From: Nitrospira sp. | GTDB lineage: Bacteria > Nitrospirota > Nitrospiria > Nitrospirales > Nitrospiraceae | Assembly (NCBI GenBank): GCA_013140455.1 | Contig: JABFSU010000037.1 | Coordinates: forward strand, 1-64,000 | DNA: 64,000 nucleotides | Direction: 5' to 3' | Shown: positions 51,534 to 60,115 of the stretch, one piece after another | How the letters are laid out: each line of letters begins with the position of its first letter | How positions within the stretch are numbered: position 1 is the stretch's first letter | Program-made: the position numbers and the translations under genes | The notes under the pieces: generated by a model | Seen by the model: only the letters and a program-made list of their open reading frames with translations | Told to the model about the DNA's origin: nothing | Databases searched by the model: none

Positions 51534-53360
51534 CTAGGCCGTAGGACGGCGAGCCGGTCGTCGTCCCCGCCCGCGATGGCGGAAGGCCGGTCCCCGGCTC
51601 ACGCCGGGGAGGCGAATTGTCAGCGTAGTGCCTTCGCCGTGGGCGCTGGCAATGGCAATCGATCCGCCATGCTCTTCGATGATCTTTTTCACGGTCGCGA
51701 GACCCAAGCCGGTTCCGGAGCGCTTCGTCGTAAAGAACGGCTCGAAGACCTTGTCGAGAATTTCTGCCGGAATAGGGGCGCCGTCATTCTTGATCAGGAT
51801 CTGCACCTCGATTCCGCGGCCGGCGCGATGTTGGGTGACCTGAATATGTAAGTGACCGCCGGGAGTCATGGCCTCGCCGGCATTCTTGAAGATACTCAGG
51901 AACACCTGCTGGAGCTTCGCTTCGTCGCCGCGCACCGGGGCGATTTGCGTCGCGTAATCTTTCGTGACCTGAATGCGGGTGACCTCCAGATCGGTGCCCA
52001 CCACCACCAACGCGCTCTCGAGCACTTCGGGAATGCGGCAGAGGCGCCGGTTCAGTTCAAGCGGTTTCGCGAAATCGAGGATTTCGTTCAGGATGGCTTC
52101 GACCCGGATCAAATCGCGCATAGCGTTTTCGACGCGGGTTTGCGGGTCAAAATCAAGAATGCCTTCAGCCGTCACTTCTTCCAGTTGGGAACGGATGGCT
52201 CCGATCGGCTCCCGGATTTCCGTGGCGAGGAAGGCGCTGAATTCTCCAATGGCGGCCTGCCGTTCCTGCTTGCGGATCACCGGTTCCAGGATTGTCGGCG
52301 CTGTCGCGGGGACAACGGCGTTGTCGGATCCGGCTTCGGGTTGGGCTGCCGGGGCTGTCACCGGTGCGGGTGGTGCCTGAAGGAGATCGGCCAGTTTCAG
52401 AATGATCGGTTCCAACGTGCGGGCGTCGGTGGCTTGGTAGCGTCCCGCCTCTTTCGACCCGAGAGTCAGCGTTCCGCCGACCTGTCCGCGGACAAAGAAC
52501 GGAACCACGAGCGAGGAGACGAACCGCTCTTTATAGAGATGCTTATGGTCCAGGAAGCGCCCTTGGGTCGAGGCCAGATCATGGTCGACGCGCGGCTTCC
52601 TGTGGCGCACGGCCCAGCCGGAGGCCGAGCTGTCGAGTGTGAGCCGATGCCCGGCACGCATATCTTTCTTGCTGTCTTTCTCGCTCTTTTGATCGCCGGC
52701 CACGCCAAGCACTTCCATGCTGCCCGCCAGAGGATCGTAATAACAGGCCCAGGCCCGGTCATACGTCGTGTACTGGCTCGCTTCTTCCAGCACCTTGATG
52801 ATTTTTTCTTCCAATTCAGGCGTGAATTGCGCAGTCGGTGCGGCAAACATTTCCGCGACCGCCGGTGCGGCCGGTGCCGGCTCGCGCGACACATAGGGAC
52901 GGCTGAGCACCACGTTCATGTCGAACAGGCCTTCGCGCTCCAGCGCTTTCGTGATGTCGTCGCCGGCCTGTTCCATCAGGCCTTTTTCCTTCTTGGCGAA
53001 GGTGGCGTTTTCTTTTCGGGCGATGACGAGAAAGCCGTAGGTGCGCTGGCGGTGGCGGAGCGGCATGCCGAGCAGCGATTTGGCTCCCGGCGTAATGAGG
53101 CGCAGTCGGATCGTGCGGCCGGCATCCTGATCCTGCGGCGCAGATTGGACCGCTGCCGCCTGGGTTGAGAGCGTCCTCAGGATGGCTTGCACATCGCGCG
53201 GGGTAAAGCCGCGGGTGGCGTGACCGACGAGCGGCCCTTGATCCTGGTGGAAAATCGCGGCGAGCGCCGAATCCGTCCCCAATTCGTTCAGGGCGGTATT
53301 CAACGTCCGCTGCAAATGCGTTTCAGCGTTCTGTTTCGATTGCGGCGCAGGCATGGTCAT
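51534..53360 (-). CDS. GAF-domain histidine-kinase-like protein lacking the phospho-acceptor His
   Basis: This is a 608-residue soluble protein with no membrane segments. Two GAF-like regions (about residues 15-150 and 185-335) precede a HisKA-like helix and a HATPase domain. The H-box reads QAAIGEFSAFLATEIREPIGAIRSQLEEV: the expected LAHEIRNPL is LATEIREPI, with Thr380 where His should be. The ATPase side looks intact (FLSIFKNAGEAM as N-box, FEPFFTTKRSGTGLGLATVKKIIEEHGG as G-boxes). It probably cannot autophosphorylate in the normal way, so it may be a signal-binding pseudo-kinase or may act on another protein. No response regulator lies nearby. Confidence 0.85.
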   Translation of the reverse strand: MTMPAPQSKQNAETHLQRTLNTALNELGTDSALAAIFHQDQGPLVGHATRGFTPRDVQAILRTLSTQAAAVQSAPQDQDAGRTIRLRLITPGAKSLLGMPLRHRQRTYGFLVIARKENATFAKKEKGLMEQAGDDITKALEREGLFDMNVVLSRPYVSREPAPAAPAVAEMFAAPTAQFTPELEEKIIKVLEEASQYTTYDRAWACYYDPLAGSMEVLGVAGDQKSEKDSKKDMRAGHRLTLDSSASGWAVRHRKPRVDHDLASTQGRFLDHKHLYKERFVSSLVVPFFVRGQVGGTLTLGSKEAGRYQATDARTLEPIILKLADLLQAPPAPVTAPAAQPEAGSDNAVVPATAPTILEPVIRKQERQAAIGEFSAFLATEIREPIGAIRSQLEEVTAEGILDFDPQTRVENAMRDLIRVEAILNEILDFAKPLELNRRLCRIPEVLESALVVVGTDLEVTRIQVTKDYATQIAPVRGDEAKLQQVFLSIFKNAGEAMTPGGHLHIQVTQHRAGRGIEVQILIKNDGAPIPAEILDKVFEPFFTTKRSGTGLGLATVKKIIEEHGGSIAIASAHGEGTTLTIRLPGVSRGPAFRHRGRGRRPARRPTA

Positions 53361-53435
53361 GGGTAGCGTTCTCGATTAAGGAATCGCATTCTAACAACGA
53401 TGGAGGGGTGATGCAATGACACGAGTGTAGATAGT

Positions 53436-53891
53436 TTAGTCTGGATTGATAATCTTTGGGGCGCGCCGCTCGATGATGACTTGCTCGACTGGCGGCGGTT
53501 CGAGTCGCCGCATGTTCAGGATGCCGGTGACGATACTGATAACCAGGGCGCCTCCGACGGCGGGCCAAAATCCCGCCACCGTAAAATCTTTCACAAGATA
53601 GGCGGTGAATTCCAGGAGCAGCGCATTGACCACGACGAGGAACAGTCCCAGCGACAGGACGATCAGCGGGAGCGTGAGGATCAAGAGGATCGGCCGCAGG
53701 ATGAGATTGAGAAACGTCAGCACCAGGACGGCGGCTGCGCCTGCTGTTAGGGTCGAAGCTTCGATGCCGGGCACGATGGCCACGGCCAGAAAGACGGCAA
53801 TGCCGGTTGTCACCACACGGGTGAGCGCGGCCCGCAGGCCTCCATGGAATGGTGAGGCCTGCGCGAATCGGGATACCTGAATTCTCTCCAT
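53436..53891 (-). CDS. Phage-holin-4-like four-helix membrane protein
   Basis: This 151-residue membrane protein has four hydrophobic helices (VVTTGIAVFLAVAIVPGI, GAAAVLVLTFLNLILRPILLILTL, PLIVLSLGLFLVVVNALLLEF, AVGGALVISIVTGILNM). LNLILRPILLILTLPLIVLSLGLFLVVVNALLL is the signature of the YvlD/mycobacterial holin-like family. Despite the name, most members are chromosomal and uncharacterised. The C-terminus is Pro/Glu-rich. It lies 14 bp after the DUF5666-like gene in the same direction and is probably in the same transcript. Confidence 0.88.
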   Translation of the reverse strand: MERIQVSRFAQASPFHGGLRAALTRVVTTGIAVFLAVAIVPGIEASTLTAGAAAVLVLTFLNLILRPILLILTLPLIVLSLGLFLVVVNALLLEFTAYLVKDFTVAGFWPAVGGALVISIVTGILNMRRLEPPPVEQVIIERRAPKIINPD

Positions 53892-53905
53892 GCCGGACGG
53901 AGCCT

Positions 53906-54241
53906 CTATGGTGCCGCAGGCGCTGGTGGCGGCGCCGCGACTTTCTTTGCCGCGGAGTAATGCACTTCCGTCGCCGTCAACGTCTTCTTGTCCTTCGTCG
54001 CTTCGATTACCACGCGGTCACCGATGGCCGGCGGCTCGGTCGACGATGGATTGCCCTTGGCTTTGAAGTGGGTCTGTTTGGTCAGCATCACCGAGACCAT
54101 TTTACCCTGCTGAGTTTTGACTTCGATATGGGTGCCGTCGATCGCGGTGACGGTGCCCAGCACATGCTGGCCAGAGCCGTGAGCCCAGGCGGCGGAGGAT
54201 GTGAATACGAGTGCGCAGGCCAATACAAGGTGTCGAACCAT
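53906..54241 (-). CDS. Small periplasmic DUF5666-like protein, second copy
   Basis: This protein is 111 residues from ATG 54241, which gives a proper signal peptide (HLVLACALVFTSSAAWAHG); the longer frame upstream is rejected. The mature part starts HGSGQHVLGTVTAIDGTHIEVKTQQGK, and GDRVVIEATKDKKTLTATEVHYS matches the protein at 23174 over its length. The C-terminus is Ala/Pro-rich. OB-like beta structure is expected. It is downstream of a cytochrome c gene, whereas the first copy is upstream of a P460-like gene, so the family travels with heme or metal proteins. Function is unknown. Confidence 0.68.
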   Translation of the reverse strand: MVRHLVLACALVFTSSAAWAHGSGQHVLGTVTAIDGTHIEVKTQQGKMVSVMLTKQTHFKAKGNPSSTEPPAIGDRVVIEATKDKKTLTATEVHYSAAKKVAAPPPAPAAP

Positions 54242-54269
54242 GGTAGGCACCAGCTCCTTATCAAACATA

Positions 54270-54890
54270 TTAATGATGATGACCGGATCCTGTTGTTGGG
54301 GCCGCCGAGTCATCGCCCTGGAGAAATTTATCGAATGCGGCTTCCTCGTCAGCCGCATGCTTCGACTTCGGATTCAGCGACTTCATCGTGTCCAATTCCT
54401 GCGGCGTGAGTTTGGGAAGATGGCGAATGAAATGGACAAGTTTCCAACTGTCGAGATCCTGTTCCGGATCGCCTTCGCCCCAGGCCGGCATGGCCGTAAA
54501 ACGAATGCCGTTGTGAATCACCCAGAAGAGTTCGCCGTCCGACATGGTCTGGGTCGGTGATTCGCGCAGATCCGGCGCTTTCGGATAGACGTTCTTGCCG
54601 ATCGGCGTTTGGCCGCTGCCGTCGTTCGCGTGGCAGGTGGCGCAGTGATCGGCAAAGTGCGCCAATCCATCCTGCAACACGTCCGGAGTCACGGGCACAG
54701 GGTTCAGCTTGTTGCGGTGCTCCAGCGGGATCGCCAGATAACGGACTTGCCGGGCCAGTAATACTTCCAAGGCATTCGGTTCGGCTTTGGCGCTGAACCC
54801 GGTCGTGAACATCTGGTAGCCGAACCAGCCCAGCACAGCCAGGGCTCCGAGGATTCCAAGGACCAGAAGGGTGATGAGTTTGGTTTTCAT
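54270..54890 (-). CDS. Membrane-anchored monoheme cytochrome c
   Basis: This 206-residue protein has an N-terminal helix (LITLLVLGILGALAVLGWFGYQM) with no obvious cleavage site. One heme site, CATCH (Cys83, Cys86, His87), lies in a class I cytochrome c domain; the distal Met is in FTAMPAWGEGDPEQDLDSWKLVHFIRHLP. The C-terminal tail is acidic and ends GSGHHH. It is an electron carrier of the inner membrane facing the periplasm; partner unknown. It lies 44 bp after the cruF-like gene and ahead of the DUF5666-like gene. Confidence 0.92.
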   Translation of the reverse strand: MKTKLITLLVLGILGALAVLGWFGYQMFTTGFSAKAEPNALEVLLARQVRYLAIPLEHRNKLNPVPVTPDVLQDGLAHFADHCATCHANDGSGQTPIGKNVYPKAPDLRESPTQTMSDGELFWVIHNGIRFTAMPAWGEGDPEQDLDSWKLVHFIRHLPKLTPQELDTMKSLNPKSKHAADEEAAFDKFLQGDDSAAPTTGSGHHH

Positions 54891-54934
54891 ACGCGCGATT
54901 CACTATACAAAGTCTGCTGAAGAATTGCCAACCG

Positions 54935-55747
54935 CTACGAGGCGACAGGCCGCCGCGATTGCTCGATCAGGCGAGAGGCGAGCAGGATGAGCACCGGCAG
55001 ATGCATCAGGAGTCCGCTCAAGCCCATGAAGGACTCGCCGATCCAGAAGGTCATCGCGAGGTTGAAGGCCAAGACTCCGTAGTAGAGACCTACTCCAAGA
55101 AGGATCTTGAGTGTCACAGGAACAGCAGGGAGGGAATTCAACGCGGGCAGTCGGCGGTCGAGTGGAAAGTAGAGGGCGAGAGAAATCAGTCCGACGACGG
55201 CCCATCCGACATAGTTGGCGAAGGGAACGCCGAAGTGCCAGCCGGGGTCGGGGTAGTAGTAGATCTTGCCGAGGAACCAGCGATCACCGCGGAGCGCAAC
55301 CGGATCGATGACCGTATCGATGAAGGCGAATAGGCCCGCAGTCAGAAGCCAGAGACGCCAGTTTGTGCGTGCGGTTAGGTTGAAGCGCAGCGATCTGATG
55401 GGGAGGGACGAGGCGGCTGTGCGATCGATCGGCAGCAATAGACAGAGTGCGACACAGTAGGCGGCGTAGAGCAGAAAGCTGAACGAGATCGAATCCATGA
55501 ACGGGATATTAGAGAAATACAGTTCCTGTCCGATCGTCGAGCCGTTGTAGTGGTACCAGCCGAACGGAATGCCGTTGCGCGTCGACGAGTATTCGCAGAC
55601 GAAGGCCGTGGCCCAACTGATCAACCAGAAGCGCCAGGCTCTCGGCCAGCCGATCAATTGGATTGCGGCAAAAAGAAAGGCCGCCAGGAAGACGAAGACG
55701 TAGGGGCGGAAGAGGATGGTGTTGAAAAAGAGGGTGATGTCCTCCAC
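54935..55747 (-). CDS. cruF: CruF-type carotenoid hydratase (DUF422 membrane protein)
   Basis: This 270-residue protein has about seven hydrophobic helices. Motifs of the DUF422/CruF family include EYSSTRNGIPFGWYHYNGSTIGQELYFSNIPFMDSISFSFLLYAAY and FIDTVIDPVALRGDRWFLGKIYYYPDPGWHFGVPFANYVGWAVVG. CruF adds water at the 1,2 bond of carotenoid ends. The neighbouring prenyl diphosphate synthase and HpnA-type epimerase support a terpenoid role. It starts 12 bp after the hpnA stop. The family also has members of unknown activity, so the precise substrate is uncertain. Confidence 0.82.
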   Translation of the reverse strand: MEDITLFFNTILFRPYVFVFLAAFLFAAIQLIGWPRAWRFWLISWATAFVCEYSSTRNGIPFGWYHYNGSTIGQELYFSNIPFMDSISFSFLLYAAYCVALCLLLPIDRTAASSLPIRSLRFNLTARTNWRLWLLTAGLFAFIDTVIDPVALRGDRWFLGKIYYYPDPGWHFGVPFANYVGWAVVGLISLALYFPLDRRLPALNSLPAVPVTLKILLGVGLYYGVLAFNLAMTFWIGESFMGLSGLLMHLPVLILLASRLIEQSRRPVAS

Positions 55748-55759
55748 AGTGTCGGAGCC

Positions 55760-56743
55760 TCAGGCGTAATGGTGGTCACGGAACCATCGCACCGCTTTTT
55801 CGAGTGCGATCTCCGGCGCGGTTTGCGGCATCCCGAGTTCACGGATCGCCTTGCTGCAATCGTAGTGCATCTTGTATTTGGCCATCTTTACCCCTTCCAG
55901 CGGAATGCGCGGGGGAATACCGGTCACCCAGGAAAAGGCCAGATTCAGATAGGCCAACGGGAGGACGAGCTCACGAGGGAGTTTCACTGACGGCATTTTG
56001 ACGCCGGTCAAGCGGCTCAAGATCTCGAACACCTCTCGCAACATCAGATTCTTTGTGCCGAGAATATAGCGTTCGCCGATTCGCCCTTTCTGCATGGCGA
56101 GCAGATGGCCGGCGGCGACGTCATCGACATCGACGATGTTCATGCCCGTTTCAATATAGGCCGGCATCCTGCCCTTCATAAACTCGACGATCATCTGCCC
56201 GGTGGGGGTCGGCTTCACATCGCCTTCGCCGACCGGCGCGCTGGGATTGACGATCACAACCGGCAGCCCCTGCATCGCCAGCTTCAGAACTTCCTGCTCG
56301 GCCAGGTACTTGGATCGTTTGTAGTGGCCGGCCATTTGTTCGAGCGACACAGGGGTTTCTTCCGTGCCCAGACCGCCTCCGGGCGGCAGTCCGATCGCGC
56401 CGATGGTGCTGCAATAGACGATGCGTTCGGTGCCGACGTCCCGCGCGGCTTCCAGCAGGTTCTTTGTGCCGGTCACGTTCACATCGTAGAAGATCGCCGG
56501 ATTGCGGGCCCAGAGGGCGTAGTGCGCGGCGACGTGGTACAGCTGCCCGCAGCCGGCGAGGGCCTTGCGCAGAGACTCTTTGTCGCGCAGGTCGCCATAG
56601 GCGCCGTCGATCTTAAATTGTTGCAGGTTGGAGAAATCGCTGTCGCGGCGGGCCAGTACACGGACCTCGATGCCGGTCTTGATTAACGCGCGGACGACCG
56701 CCGCGCCGACGAATCCGGTTGCGCCTGTGACGAGAGCTTTCAT
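55760..56743 (-). CDS. hpnA: Hopanoid-associated NAD-dependent sugar epimerase
   Basis: This protein is 327 residues from ATG 56743, where the sequence MKALVTGATGFVGAAVVRAL begins the Rossmann fold; a longer frame upstream is unlikely. The short-chain dehydrogenase catalytic Tyr-x3-Lys is visible as GHYKRSKYLAEQ, with GAIGLPPGGGLGTEE before it and VIVNPSAPVGEGDVKPTPTGQ after. This corresponds to the HpnA group near hopanoid genes. It forms a cluster with the prenyl synthase (upstream) and CruF-like (downstream) genes. Squalene-hopene cyclase is not in the window. Confidence 0.88.
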   Translation of the reverse strand: MKALVTGATGFVGAAVVRALIKTGIEVRVLARRDSDFSNLQQFKIDGAYGDLRDKESLRKALAGCGQLYHVAAHYALWARNPAIFYDVNVTGTKNLLEAARDVGTERIVYCSTIGAIGLPPGGGLGTEETPVSLEQMAGHYKRSKYLAEQEVLKLAMQGLPVVIVNPSAPVGEGDVKPTPTGQMIVEFMKGRMPAYIETGMNIVDVDDVAAGHLLAMQKGRIGERYILGTKNLMLREVFEILSRLTGVKMPSVKLPRELVLPLAYLNLAFSWVTGIPPRIPLEGVKMAKYKMHYDCSKAIRELGMPQTAPEIALEKAVRWFRDHHYA

Positions 56744-56837
56744 GAGCTGTGAGTGCTGACAAGCGACAAGTGAGCAAGTGGCACGATTCTGCAAGACCTG
56801 TCAGCCTGAAATCGTGTCAGCATGTCAGCGGGGCGCC

Positions 56838-57728
56838 TCAGTTCTTGCGAGACGTAATATAGCGCGCGATCTCACGGAGTGGATCGGCCGACGGGCCGAA
56901 TGACGACAAGCGATTGATTGCGCGCGTGACGCAGTCGTCGGCCAGCTTCCTGGCCCCGTCCACGCCGTAAAAAGTCGGATAGGTCTTCTTGCCGCGCTCG
57001 GCGTCCGTGTTGGGATTCTTGCCGAGTTCTTCGCGTGTGCCGGTCACGTTCAGGACATCGTCGGCGATTTGGAAAGCCAGACCGATATCTTCGGCGTAAC
57101 CCGTCATGTCGTCAAGCTGCCGGTCGGTCGCTCCGGCGGCGATCGCACCCATCCGCACAGCTGCGCGCATCAACATGCCGGTTTTGTGCTTGTGAATGTT
57201 TTGCAGCGTCGGCAGATCGATGTCTTTATTCTCCGCTTGAATGTCGAAGACCTGGCCGCCGACCATGCCCACGTTGCCGGAGCCGTAGGCCAGCTCCTGA
57301 ATCAGGCGGACCTGTCGCGCGGGATCGCAGCCCTTCATCAGGTCAGGCCGGCTGCAGAGATCGAAGGCCATGGTCAGCAAGGCATCGCCGGCGAGGATCG
57401 CCATCGCTTCGCCGTAGACTTTGTGATTCGTCGGTTTTCCCCGGCGGAAGTCATCGTTATCCATCGAGGGCAGGTCGTCGTGAATCAGCGAATAGGTATG
57501 GATGAATTCCAGCGAGCAGGCGACGGCCATCAATCCCGGGGGTGTCGTTCCCAACGCTTCCGCCGCGGCAATCGTCAGAATCGGCCGCACCCGCTTGCCG
57601 CCCGCCATCAGGCTATAGCGCATGCTCTCGTGCAAGGTCGTCGGCGGCGTCGTGGCCGGGGGGCTCACGTCATCCAGGAAGCGATCGACTGCAATCCGCT
57701 TTTGTTCGAGATAGTCCTTAATGTTCAT
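56838..57728 (-). CDS. ispA: Polyprenyl diphosphate synthase (farnesyl/geranylgeranyl)
   Basis: This protein is 296 residues from ATG 57728; an in-frame start at 57860 would add an unlikely Arg/Pro-rich leader. Trans-prenyltransferase motifs are complete: GGKRVRPILTI, first Asp-rich motif HDDLPSMDNDD, HKVYGEAMAILAGDALL, GMVGGQVFDI, and second Asp-rich motif FQIADDVLNVTG. Two residues before the first DDxxD (SLIHDD) suggest a farnesyl or geranylgeranyl product. It supplies the precursor for hopanoids and carotenoids made by the following genes. It is the first gene of the minus-strand run. Confidence 0.93.
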   Translation of the reverse strand: MNIKDYLEQKRIAVDRFLDDVSPPATTPPTTLHESMRYSLMAGGKRVRPILTIAAAEALGTTPPGLMAVACSLEFIHTYSLIHDDLPSMDNDDFRRGKPTNHKVYGEAMAILAGDALLTMAFDLCSRPDLMKGCDPARQVRLIQELAYGSGNVGMVGGQVFDIQAENKDIDLPTLQNIHKHKTGMLMRAAVRMGAIAAGATDRQLDDMTGYAEDIGLAFQIADDVLNVTGTREELGKNPNTDAERGKKTYPTFYGVDGARKLADDCVTRAINRLSSFGPSADPLREIARYITSRKN

Positions 57729-57819
57729 GGAGATAAAAAGAGGTTTGTCACGACTGGCTCTATATTTTCGGAGAGTAACAAATGGCCTGGGGGGTGTCAA
57801 ACGGGGGGCGGGGCGGTCA

Positions 57820-57867
57820 CTCGTGATTGTTTCCTCGCTCTCTGAGCGCGGTGGAATCAATCACGAG
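57820..57867. other. Inverted repeat in a divergent intergenic region
   Basis: Perfect 10-nt arms CTCGTGATTG (57820-57829) and CAATCACGAG (57858-57867), with an inner CGCTC/GAGCG, lie between the divergent ispA and 58006 genes. It may be regulatory or transcript-ending. Nothing else is seen in the 277-bp gap. Confidence 0.35.
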
Positions 57868-58005
57868 CGCCGACCCAGGCGAGCAGGAAAGAAGGGAGAA
57901 GAGGCTGAGGCAACGCGTCCTGGGTATTGGGCCTTCCGAGCGACCATGCTGCAGGCTAGTCATTGCTTGTTTTTCTTCTGAGCGCTTCGCTATACTCCCA
58001 CCACT

Positions 58006-58296
58006 ATGAGCATCAGAAAAGGCGGCGGAGATTGGGAGCCGATGTTGCTGGGGATTGAACCTCGGCACTGCAAGGTGTGCAACGAAGGGCTCTATCGGAA
58101 CAAGACCTTCTTTACCGGCGGCTGGTCCCGTTGCGCCCTCTGCGATGAGTTTGTCCACTACAGCTGTCTCGCCAGCGGCAAAGTATCGTTTCTGAAAGCC
58201 CGTCCGCGCGTGTGTAAAACATGCCGCGCGGCTCAAGAGGGCACCCCCTCTCCTTCGCCTACGAAGGATGAGACCCCGGCTGCCGTCGGGTCGTGA
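58006..58296 (+). CDS. Small treble-clef/PHD-like zinc-binding protein
   Basis: This 96-residue protein of unknown function has four ordered Cys/His pairs: CKVC (22, 25), CALC (43, 46), H-Y-S-C (51, 54), CKTC (70, 73). This is a C4-HC-C2 arrangement as in RING/PHD-type cross-brace zinc fingers, uncommon in bacteria. The tail is Ser/Pro/Thr-rich and disordered. It overlaps the following membrane-protein gene by four bases (GTGA), so the two are cotranslated. It lacks a signal peptide. A role as a protein-binding zinc module is likely from fold only. Confidence 0.6.
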   Translation: MSIRKGGGDWEPMLLGIEPRHCKVCNEGLYRNKTFFTGGWSRCALCDEFVHYSCLASGKVSFLKARPRVCKTCRAAQEGTPSPSPTKDETPAAVGS

Positions 58297-58628
58297 CCTC
58301 CAATTCCCCGTCGAATCAAGTTCCTTCCAGAACCGATTGGCATGCCTATTTTTCTGAAGCGATCCGGCTGGCGCTGGCCCCGCTGGTCCTGCTCTTCGCG
58401 GGGTTCTTTACCTCTAATTTCATCATCAGCGGTCAGTACACCTGGCCGCGGACGAGCCGCACGCTGGCGCTGACATTGACCGTGCTGATCCTCTCCTACG
58501 AGTTTGTCTACAAAGAACAGCTCGCGCGCCAGGCGTCACCGGAGCGGGCGAAATCCGTCCTGCTCTATTCCTGTGTGATTCCCTATCTGGTCGGCGTCTT
58601 CGTGATGGTGGCCTTGTGGAAGCTGTAG
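58293..58628 (+). CDS. Small membrane protein of unknown function
   Basis: This 111-residue protein with a GTG start overlaps the zinc-binding gene. Three hydrophobic segments (ALAPLVLLFAGFFTSNFII, LALTLTVLILSYEFVY, VLLYSCVIPYLVGVFVMVALW) indicate an inner-membrane protein. No family is recognised. The coupling with the zinc protein suggests that the two interact. An interspersed inverted repeat begins 2 bp after its stop. Confidence 0.6.
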   Translation: MTSNSPSNQVPSRTDWHAYFSEAIRLALAPLVLLFAGFFTSNFIISGQYTWPRTSRTLALTLTVLILSYEFVYKEQLARQASPERAKSVLLYSCVIPYLVGVFVMVALWKL

Positions 58629-58629
58629 C

Positions 58630-58750
58630 AGGATGCTGAAAAAGTCCGCCAGCGGCGTTCTCGCTTCACGCAGAGACTCAACGTACCGAAGCGTACGCCT
58701 TCGCCTCTGCGCTCGCTGCGGCCTTGCTGGACGGCCTTTTTGAGCATCCT
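58630..58750. repeat. Interspersed inverted repeat, copy 3
   Basis: A 121-bp copy very similar to that at 40180 (outer AGGATGCTGAAAAAG and CCTTTTTGAGCATCCT). It differs mainly in the central hairpin (CGTACC and GTACG context). Confidence 0.85.
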
Positions 58751-58820
58751 GATGGGATGGAAGTTTCCATGCGCTATGGAACATGGTAACGAGCCTTCTG
58801 GCAGAGGCAGAGGATAGACA

Positions 58821-59198
58821 ATGGCCCAGGTCATTCGAAGCGGCGCATTTTTGCAGCAATGCTGGTCGGTGCATCCGCTCTGTGTCACGGTGAAACGGAT
58901 TGCCGATGATCGCACGGTCGTGCTGCTCTGCAGTTCCTGCCGTTCCGCGCATCATTTGCAGTGTGATTCGGTGGTTGCTCAGCAATCAGCGGCGCAGGGT
59001 GAGGGGGAAGCTTCGGCTCCCACCGTAGCCAATGAGAGCGATGGGCTGACGAAACTTGCCAACTGTATCGCTGCCCATCGACCGGCCCTATCGTTGCGTG
59101 AGATGGATGTGTTTGAAGACCGGGTGCTGGTCCGCTGCGCCGATTGCCGGTGCCACTATGCCTTGGCGGTCGCTCAGTTTGAAATGCGTCAGAAATAA
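58821..59198 (+). CDS. Cytosolic Cys-rich small protein of unknown function
   Basis: This 125-residue protein has CSSC (37, 40) followed by HHLQC, and near the C-terminus CADCRCHYALAVAQFE. The spacing suggests two half zinc ribbons. The region between (residues 60-90) is Ala/Glu-rich. No family is recognised and there is no signal peptide. It sits between two interspersed repeats, each adjacent to gene ends, with a weak ribosome-binding site (ggcagagg). Confidence 0.5.
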   Translation: MAQVIRSGAFLQQCWSVHPLCVTVKRIADDRTVVLLCSSCRSAHHLQCDSVVAQQSAAQGEGEASAPTVANESDGLTKLANCIAAHRPALSLREMDVFEDRVLVRCADCRCHYALAVAQFEMRQK

Positions 59199-59200
59199 CG

Positions 59201-59358
59201 AGAGGATGTTGCAAAAGCCCTCCAGCAGCGTTCCCTGCCTCCGCCGAAGCGCTTCGCGCAGGCAGGTCGCTTCACTCAAGGCCTCAACGTACCAACTGCG
59301 TACGTCTCGGCCTTTCGTTCGCTGCGGCCTTGCTGGAAGTCCTTTTTCATCATCCTCT
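59201..59358. repeat. Interspersed inverted repeat, copy 4 (long form)
   Basis: 158 bp, outer arms AGAGGATG and CATCCTCT, inner CCCTCCAGCAGCG paired with CTTGCTGGAAG. It has an extra CTGCCTCCGCC...GCAGGCAG hairpin not found in the other copies. Confidence 0.75.
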
Positions 59359-59402
59359 GGGACGCAGCTGGTGTGCGCAGGGTAGGACCTGATTATTTCT
59401 CC

Positions 59403-60023
59403 ATGCCGCATTCACTCGCTTTGACCGATGAAGAGGCCGCTTTTGTGGCCGATGCGCAATTCTTTCGCAAGAAAGAGCGGATTTCGGCGAAAGTGCGGGC
59501 TCAACTCGATGCAGCCTATGCAGGACTGACGGAAGAATTGGGCCACGCCAGTTTGATGGCGCCGCCGGGGTTTAATTCTCGCGCGCATCAGTTCGTGAAA
59601 GGTGAGCATCTCGAATCGTTTCCCTACCAGTATCTCGATTGCCCCAAGCATTTCGACGGGCCGAACAAGTTCACCTTCCGGACGCTGTTCTGGTGGGGCC
59701 ATCATCTGGCCTGCGCGCTGATTCTCGAAGGGGAAGGCCTCAAGCAGTACAAGAAGCACATCGTCGACCGGTTTCATCAGGTGGCTGGTCAGGAATTGGA
59801 GTTGTCGCTGGCTCCGACGTTGTGGGAATGGAAGCGCGGGGAAGGCTATACCCTGCCGATCACGCACGATCGCAAGGCGCAGATCGCGTCGGTGTTGGCC
59901 GAGCGGCGGTTTCTCAAGATCGTGCGGTTCGTGCCGATGACTGATCCCCGGCTTGCAGCCGGGTTGCTCCCCGACCTGAGTCGGGAGACCTTTCGTTCGA
60001 TGTTGCCCATTGTGAGAGTCTGA
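59403..60023 (+). CDS. Protein of unknown function
   Basis: This protein is 206 residues from ATG 59403; an earlier start at 59373 exists but overlaps the end of the repeat region. It is mainly alpha-helical with conserved-looking aromatic and charged patches (FPYQYLDCPKHFDGPNKFTFRTLFWWGHHLACALILEGEGL, then PTLWEWKRGEGYTLPITHDRKAQIASVLAERRFLKIVRFVPM). No catalytic motif, signal peptide or membrane helix is evident. I do not recognise the family. It is a single-gene unit between a repeat and a lipoprotein gene. Confidence 0.55.
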   Translation: MPHSLALTDEEAAFVADAQFFRKKERISAKVRAQLDAAYAGLTEELGHASLMAPPGFNSRAHQFVKGEHLESFPYQYLDCPKHFDGPNKFTFRTLFWWGHHLACALILEGEGLKQYKKHIVDRFHQVAGQELELSLAPTLWEWKRGEGYTLPITHDRKAQIASVLAERRFLKIVRFVPMTDPRLAAGLLPDLSRETFRSMLPIVRV

Positions 60024-60115
60024 CGGCCCGGTGTTTCGGGAATTGTCTCCGGATGCCAACTTGGGTAGACTGGGCCAGCGTCGGCGCAATATATGTTTAG
60101 CGTGAGGAGGCGTCC

